Assembly: GCA_022822665.1 (NCBI GenBank)
Contig: JAJEAR010000069.1
Location: 1 to 64,000, forward strand
Direction: 5' to 3'
From: Alphaproteobacteria bacterium
GTDB taxonomy: Bacteria > Pseudomonadota > Alphaproteobacteria > Thalassobaculales > Thalassobaculaceae
DNA length: 64,000 nucleotides
Shown here: piece after piece, positions 62,772 to 64,000 of the stretch
Numbering within the stretch: the stretch's first letter is position 1
Layout: every line of letters begins with the position of its first letter
Position numbers and translations under genes: made by a program
Notes under the pieces: generated by a model
What the model saw: only the letters and a program-made list of their open reading frames with translations
Databases searched by the model: none
Told to the model about the DNA's origin: nothing

Positions 62772-62815
62772 CTTGCACGGTCCCGATCGGGTTCATATGG
62801 TCCTGTCCTTTCCGA
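62772..62815. repeat. 44-bp direct repeat with CCCGATCGGG palindrome, copy 2
   Basis: Lies in the 133-base divergent gap between the SDR (minus) and the ligase (plus). The palindrome is at 62783-62792. This context suggests an operator/promoter for one or both genes. On the minus strand AAAGGACAGGACC precedes an ATG, but the short frame that follows looks unimportant. Copy 1 is at 60235-60278. Confidence 0.8.
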
Positions 62816-62844
62816 TCCGGCTGGCCTGCCTGAGGAGAGAGATC

Positions 62845-64000
62845 ATGGACCCGAGGGGGCGGAGACACGGCAATCTCGGTTACTTCTCGCAGGAGGCGGC
62901 GCGGGACAACCCGGACAGCACCGCGGTCATCGACCTCTCGCGCACGCCGGCACGCACGGTCACTTACCGGGAACTCGAGCGGCGACTTGACCAGGTGGCG
63001 TCGCTGCTGACAACCGCGGGAATACGGCCCGGCGAACGTCTCGCCATGTGTATCGGCAACCGGTTCGAGTTTGTCGAGGTCATGTTCGGCATGATGCGCG
63101 CCGGCATCGTCCCGGTCCCGCTCAACACCAGGCTTTCCGGAGACGTCATCTCCTACATCCTTTCCGACTCTGGCAGCCGGGGCGTGATCGTCGAACCGGC
63201 CACCAACAGGTTCATGACCGGTATCGTCGAGGAGCTTGCCATTCCAGTACGCTTCAGCCTGGACCTGCAGCTGCCTGGCTGGAACGCCTGGGAACCGCAC
63301 GTGACTGCCGCAGAACCCGGCTTTGACGCAGTGGATATCGACGGGGATCATCTCGCATTCCTGCCGTACACCTCGGGCTCAACCGGCCACCCCAAGGGAG
63401 TTCCGCTGACGCACCGGGGCCAGCTGTGGTGGATCCGCACGGTTCAGCGCCATTGGCCATCGTCCGCGAACAGCCGCGCGCTTGCCGCCATGCCTCTGTA
63501 CCACAAGAACGCGATGGCCGGGGCCGTCAAGCCGATGCTCCATGCCGGTGGCTCGGTGGTGATCCTGCCGGATTTCGAGCCCGAGCGGTTCATTCGCACG
63601 CTCAGCTCCTATGGATGCACGCGCGCCGGTGGTGTCCCGGCGGCGTTCTCCATGATGCTCCGCCATCGCGACCTCATCGACAGGCTCGAGTTTCCCAAGC
63701 TCGAGTCGCTGATGGTCGGATCGGCCCCGGTCACCAGGGAGCTGGCCGAGCAGATCGAGGACGCGTTCGGGGTTCCGGTCTCGGAAAGCTACGGCCTGAC
63801 GGAAGGGGGGCCGGTCATGCTGGGTCCGCCAACCGATGGCCGCGCAATCCCGCACGGCAGCTGCGGCGTCGCCTGGCCCGATGGCGAGGTCAGGCTGGTG
63901 GGAGCGAACGGAGTGGACGATCCCGCCGACGGTGAGCTGTGGGTGCGCAACCCGGGCGTCACGCCGGGATACTATAACCTGCCCGAACTCAACGGCGAGC
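62845..64000 (+). CDS. Acyl-CoA ligase (AMP-forming), cut by window end
   Basis: Reads MDPRGRRHGNLGYFSQEAA from ATG 62845, with GAGGAGAGA before it. The P-loop is PYTSGSTGHPKGVPLTH, later SYGLTEGGPVM, GELWVRNPGVTPGYYN. At least 385 residues lie in the window; the C-terminal catalytic-lysine domain is outside. It is a third ligase related in type, not closely in sequence, to the two at 51758-55054. Substrate unknown. Confidence 0.85.
   Translation, partial: MDPRGRRHGNLGYFSQEAARDNPDSTAVIDLSRTPARTVTYRELERRLDQVASLLTTAGIRPGERLAMCIGNRFEFVEVMFGMMRAGIVPVPLNTRLSGDVISYILSDSGSRGVIVEPATNRFMTGIVEELAIPVRFSLDLQLPGWNAWEPHVTAAEPGFDAVDIDGDHLAFLPYTSGSTGHPKGVPLTHRGQLWWIRTVQRHWPSSANSRALAAMPLYHKNAMAGAVKPMLHAGGSVVILPDFEPERFIRTLSSYGCTRAGGVPAAFSMMLRHRDLIDRLEFPKLESLMVGSAPVTRELAEQIEDAFGVPVSESYGLTEGGPVMLGPPTDGRAIPHGSCGVAWPDGEVRLVGANGVDDPADGELWVRNPGVTPGYYNLPELNGE

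Overview
The window is GC-rich DNA from what looks like an alphaproteobacterium, probably a Rhodospirillales-like heterotroph. This rests on the HemB type (aspartates in place of the zinc cysteines), class III adenylate cyclases, TRAP and Liv transporters, many CoA ligase and CaiB-type genes, and tight ATGA-coupled operons. It is inferred from gene families, not from a marker gene.

Left edge (1-2127): a decayed mobile region. It holds the tail of an IS256-type transposase, a RelE/HigA-like toxin-antitoxin pair whose toxin is frameshifted and whose start overlaps a perfect 18-bp palindrome, and a shattered tyrosine recombinase. From 2128 to 23269 the DNA is ordinary, well-packed chromosome: an aspartoacylase-like hydrolase with an AbrB-type membrane protein; a minus-strand operon of a formyltransferase, PotDBCA-like polyamine transporter genes and a lysophospholipase-like hydrolase; hemB with a palindrome inside its promoter; a HAD phosphatase with a CaiC-like ligase; a DsbA-fold isomerase preceded by a 23-codon coupled ORF; an outer-membrane beta-barrel; a PhyH dioxygenase; apt; a membrane/ferredoxin/adenylate cyclase fusion; and a four-gene Gld-type ABC exporter.

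23270-24861 is a second scarred patch. It has a deletion-fused relic of an enoyl-CoA hydratase/CaiB pair whose intact relatives lie 1.6-2.5 kb downstream, a probable group II intron leader remnant, and a PUA/EVE-like plus HNH nuclease. Then come the intact hydratase and CoA-transferase, a 47-aa basic protein, cimA, a Rieske oxygenase, a DctPQM TRAP operon, glyQS and ppdK.

Downstream of ppdK, tRNA-Leu(CAA) is split in its anticodon loop by a 235-nt group I intron closely resembling the Azoarcus tRNA-Ile intron. This is the strongest unusual element in the window. Its 3' exon overlaps the end of a convergent lipid A/undecaprenyl-sugar operon (LAB_N, GT2, PAP2, GT39).

44093-61901 is organised around a direct repeat of about 1.6 kb (3' half of an adenylate cyclase plus an alcohol dehydrogenase). 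The left copy is intact and the right copy is a double pseudogene. Between the copies lies a coherent catabolic module: HyuA/HyuB, an SDR lacking the canonical Tyr-Lys, a metal-dependent amidohydrolase-type enzyme, two paralogous acyl-CoA ligases and a complete Liv-type ABC importer. The likely theme is uptake, CoA activation and ring or amide breakdown of an unidentified organic acid. Another SDR and a third ligase (cut by the window end) follow. A 44-bp sequence with a CCCGATCGGG core is shared by the divergent region in front of them and the broken end of the right repeat.
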